This document shows, one piece after another, positions 13,902 to 15,167 of a stretch of DNA of 15,167 nucleotides. The position numbers were made by a program, and so were the translations under genes. The number at the start of each line of letters is the position of its first letter. Position 1 is the first letter of the stretch. The stretch comes from DATEEG01 sp035525055. Lineage in GTDB: Bacteria; Actinomycetota; Acidimicrobiia; Spongiisociales; ZC4RG35. The notes under the pieces are model-generated. The model was not told where the DNA came from. It did not search any database and was given only the letters and a program-made list of their open reading frames with translations. The DNA lies in NCBI GenBank assembly GCA_035525055.1, contig DATLEZ010000055.1, positions 1 through 15,167 on the forward strand. Direction: 5' to 3'.

Positions 13902-15167
13902 GCCACGACGATGGAGTCGAGGGTCAATTCAGGGTGATCGCGAACGACGGCGTCGAGGCGATGGCGGTGCGGGAAGAGGGCGATGAGAGTGCCGTCGGTG
14001 CGGGCGAACATCTCGACGTCACGAATCTGGTTGAGCTCGACGGCGCTATCCGTGTCGGTCCGGCGGGCCACGGTGAATTGACTGGGGGTGAGCTCGACCC
14101 GGGCACCGTATTCGTGTTCGAGTCGATGGATCGCCACCTCGAACTGCATCGGGCCGACAGCAGCAAAAATAGGTTGTTGATCACCCCGATCTGGGTGGCG
14201 CAACACTTGAACGACGCCCTCTTGATCGAGCCGGGTTATGCCACGTCGGAACTGTTTGTAGCGGGCAGTGTCGATGTTGCGGGCAATCTTGAAGTGTTCG
14301 GGGGCGAAGGAGGGAATCGGTGGATAGGCAACGGAACCGTCCTCGCTGAGGCTGTCACCGATCCGGACGTCGACGGCGTTCACCAGCCCGACAACGTCTC
14401 CCGGGCCGGCCACTTCGATGGTGTCTCGCGCCCGGCCAAACATCTGGTGGGCGTACTTGGTTGAGAAGACCCGTCCCGTCCGCTGGTAGACGAGGGTCAT
14501 TCCCCGTTCGAACTTACCTGAGCAGACCCGCAGGTAGGCGAACCGGTCACGATGGCGGGGATCGAGATTGGTTTGAATCTTGAAAACGAATCCCGAGCAC
14601 TGTCCATCGAGAGCAAGGGCGAGACCCGATTTGTCAGGCCGCGGCTCGGGCGGGGGCACCAGATCGACGACTGCATCGAGCAAGAGGCGGATCCCGAAGT
14701 TCCACAACGCCGACCCGAAGAAAACCGGGGTGGCTTCACCGGCCAAGAAAGCCTTGTGGTCGTAGTCGGCCCCGACCGCCTCAAGGAGCTCCAACTCGAT
14801 ACGGGCCTTCGACCGGTGCTCACCGTCGGCGAGGTCCTTCAGCGAGGTCTGACGTTCGGCGGCGATGCCCGCGCCGTGGGCGGTCCGATCGAATGCCCAG
14901 AGTGAGCCGTCGCGACGGTCGGCGACCCCGACGAAATCTCCACCCATCCCAATCGGCCAGGTAACCGGCATGGCTCTGATCCCGAGCTGGCGCTCGATGT
15001 CATCGATCAACTCAAGGGGGGCGAGCCCGGGCCGGTCACACTTGTTGATGAACGTGATCAATGGGATTCCACGGGCCTGAGCGACCTGAAACAACTTGAG
15101 GGTCTGCGCTTCGATTCCTTTGGCAGCGTCGAGGACGATGATTGCCGCGTCGACCGCGGACACCACC
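13898..15167 (-). CDS. prfC: peptide chain release factor 3, 5' end outside the window
   Basis: The frame is open to the right edge; about 422 residues are visible and roughly the first 100 (P-loop and switch I) are missing. The visible part begins VSAVDAAIIVLDAAKGIEAQTLKLF, as in the G domain of RF3, followed by FINKCDRPG (the NKxD guanine motif, with Cys in place of the usual Leu) and ELIDDIE. Later SGFVFKIQTNLDPRHRDRFAYLRVCSG marks domain II and GPMQFEVAIHRLEHEYG marks domain III, both typical of RF3 and not of EF-G. RF3 is a cytoplasmic GTPase that removes RF1/RF2 after termination. The apparent GTG at the edge is internal sequence. The stop overlaps small protein B (ATGA), making RF3 the first visible gene of the downstream operon. 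Confidence 0.93.
   Translation of the reverse strand, partial: VVSAVDAAIIVLDAAKGIEAQTLKLFQVAQARGIPLITFINKCDRPGLAPLELIDDIERQLGIRAMPVTWPIGMGGDFVGVADRRDGSLWAFDRTAHGAGIAAERQTSLKDLADGEHRSKARIELELLEAVGADYDHKAFLAGEATPVFFGSALWNFGIRLLLDAVVDLVPPPEPRPDKSGLALALDGQCSGFVFKIQTNLDPRHRDRFAYLRVCSGKFERGMTLVYQRTGRVFSTKYAHQMFGRARDTIEVAGPGDVVGLVNAVDVRIGDSLSEDGSVAYPPIPSFAPEHFKIARNIDTARYKQFRRGITRLDQEGVVQVLRHPDRGDQQPIFAAVGPMQFEVAIHRLEHEYGARVELTPSQFTVARRTDTDSAVELNQIRDVEMFARTDGTLIALFPHRHRLDAVVRDHPELTLDSIVVA

Overview
The window is high-GC, gene-dense bacterial DNA. Start and stop codons repeatedly overlap (ATGA/GTGA), GTG starts are frequent, and one gene looks leaderless. Together with a single RNase J and the codon style this suggests an actinobacterium, perhaps of the Acidimicrobiia type. 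That placement is an inference; no rRNA or other phylogenetic marker is present.

Layout. (1) Positions 2-157 hold the C-terminal end of a CoxS/XdhC-type [2Fe-2S] subunit, followed by about 375 bases without a convincing gene. (2) Positions 533-1201 encode a small class I SAM methyltransferase with a histidine-rich N-terminus and a promoter placed for leaderless transcription. Then come about 585 bases with no recognisable gene. (3) Positions 1787-5028, minus strand, are a compact arsenic-resistance operon read in the order arsR, arsP-type permease, small CxxC thioredoxin-fold protein, acr3, osmC-like. Most junctions are 4-base overlaps. The arsR frame has no ATG, GTG or TTG start. (4) Divergent from arsR, 5229-10200 on the plus strand encodes an extracytoplasmic respiratory module: a Tat-exported protein with four [4Fe-4S] cysteine groups, an NrfD/PsrC quinol-interacting membrane protein, a Tat-exported molybdopterin oxidoreductase of the ArrA/PsrA/PhsA type broken by a 1-base frameshift at 8090-8093, and a cysteine-free AhpD/CMD-like protein. 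(5) Positions 10253-15166, minus strand, are a second tightly coupled operon read as RF3 (prfC, cut by the window edge), small protein B, SRPBCC protein, small protein A (a paralogue of B), a DUF3524/QTMAN-type tRNA-queuosine mannosyltransferase-like protein, and RNase J.

How the parts may work together. The ars operon senses As(III) through ArsR and exports arsenic species through Acr3 and the ArsP-type permease, with thiol-redox helpers. The divergent Mo/FeS/NrfD module would exchange electrons between the quinone pool and an extracytoplasmic oxyanion. Its position beside arsR makes an arsenic or sulfur oxyanion the first guess, but the catalytic subunit lacks the RGRY-type ArrA motif as I remember it and one expected FeS-cluster cysteine, so I leave the substrate open. 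The distal operon joins translation termination, tRNA modification and RNA decay with a pair of unrecognised small Cys/His proteins.
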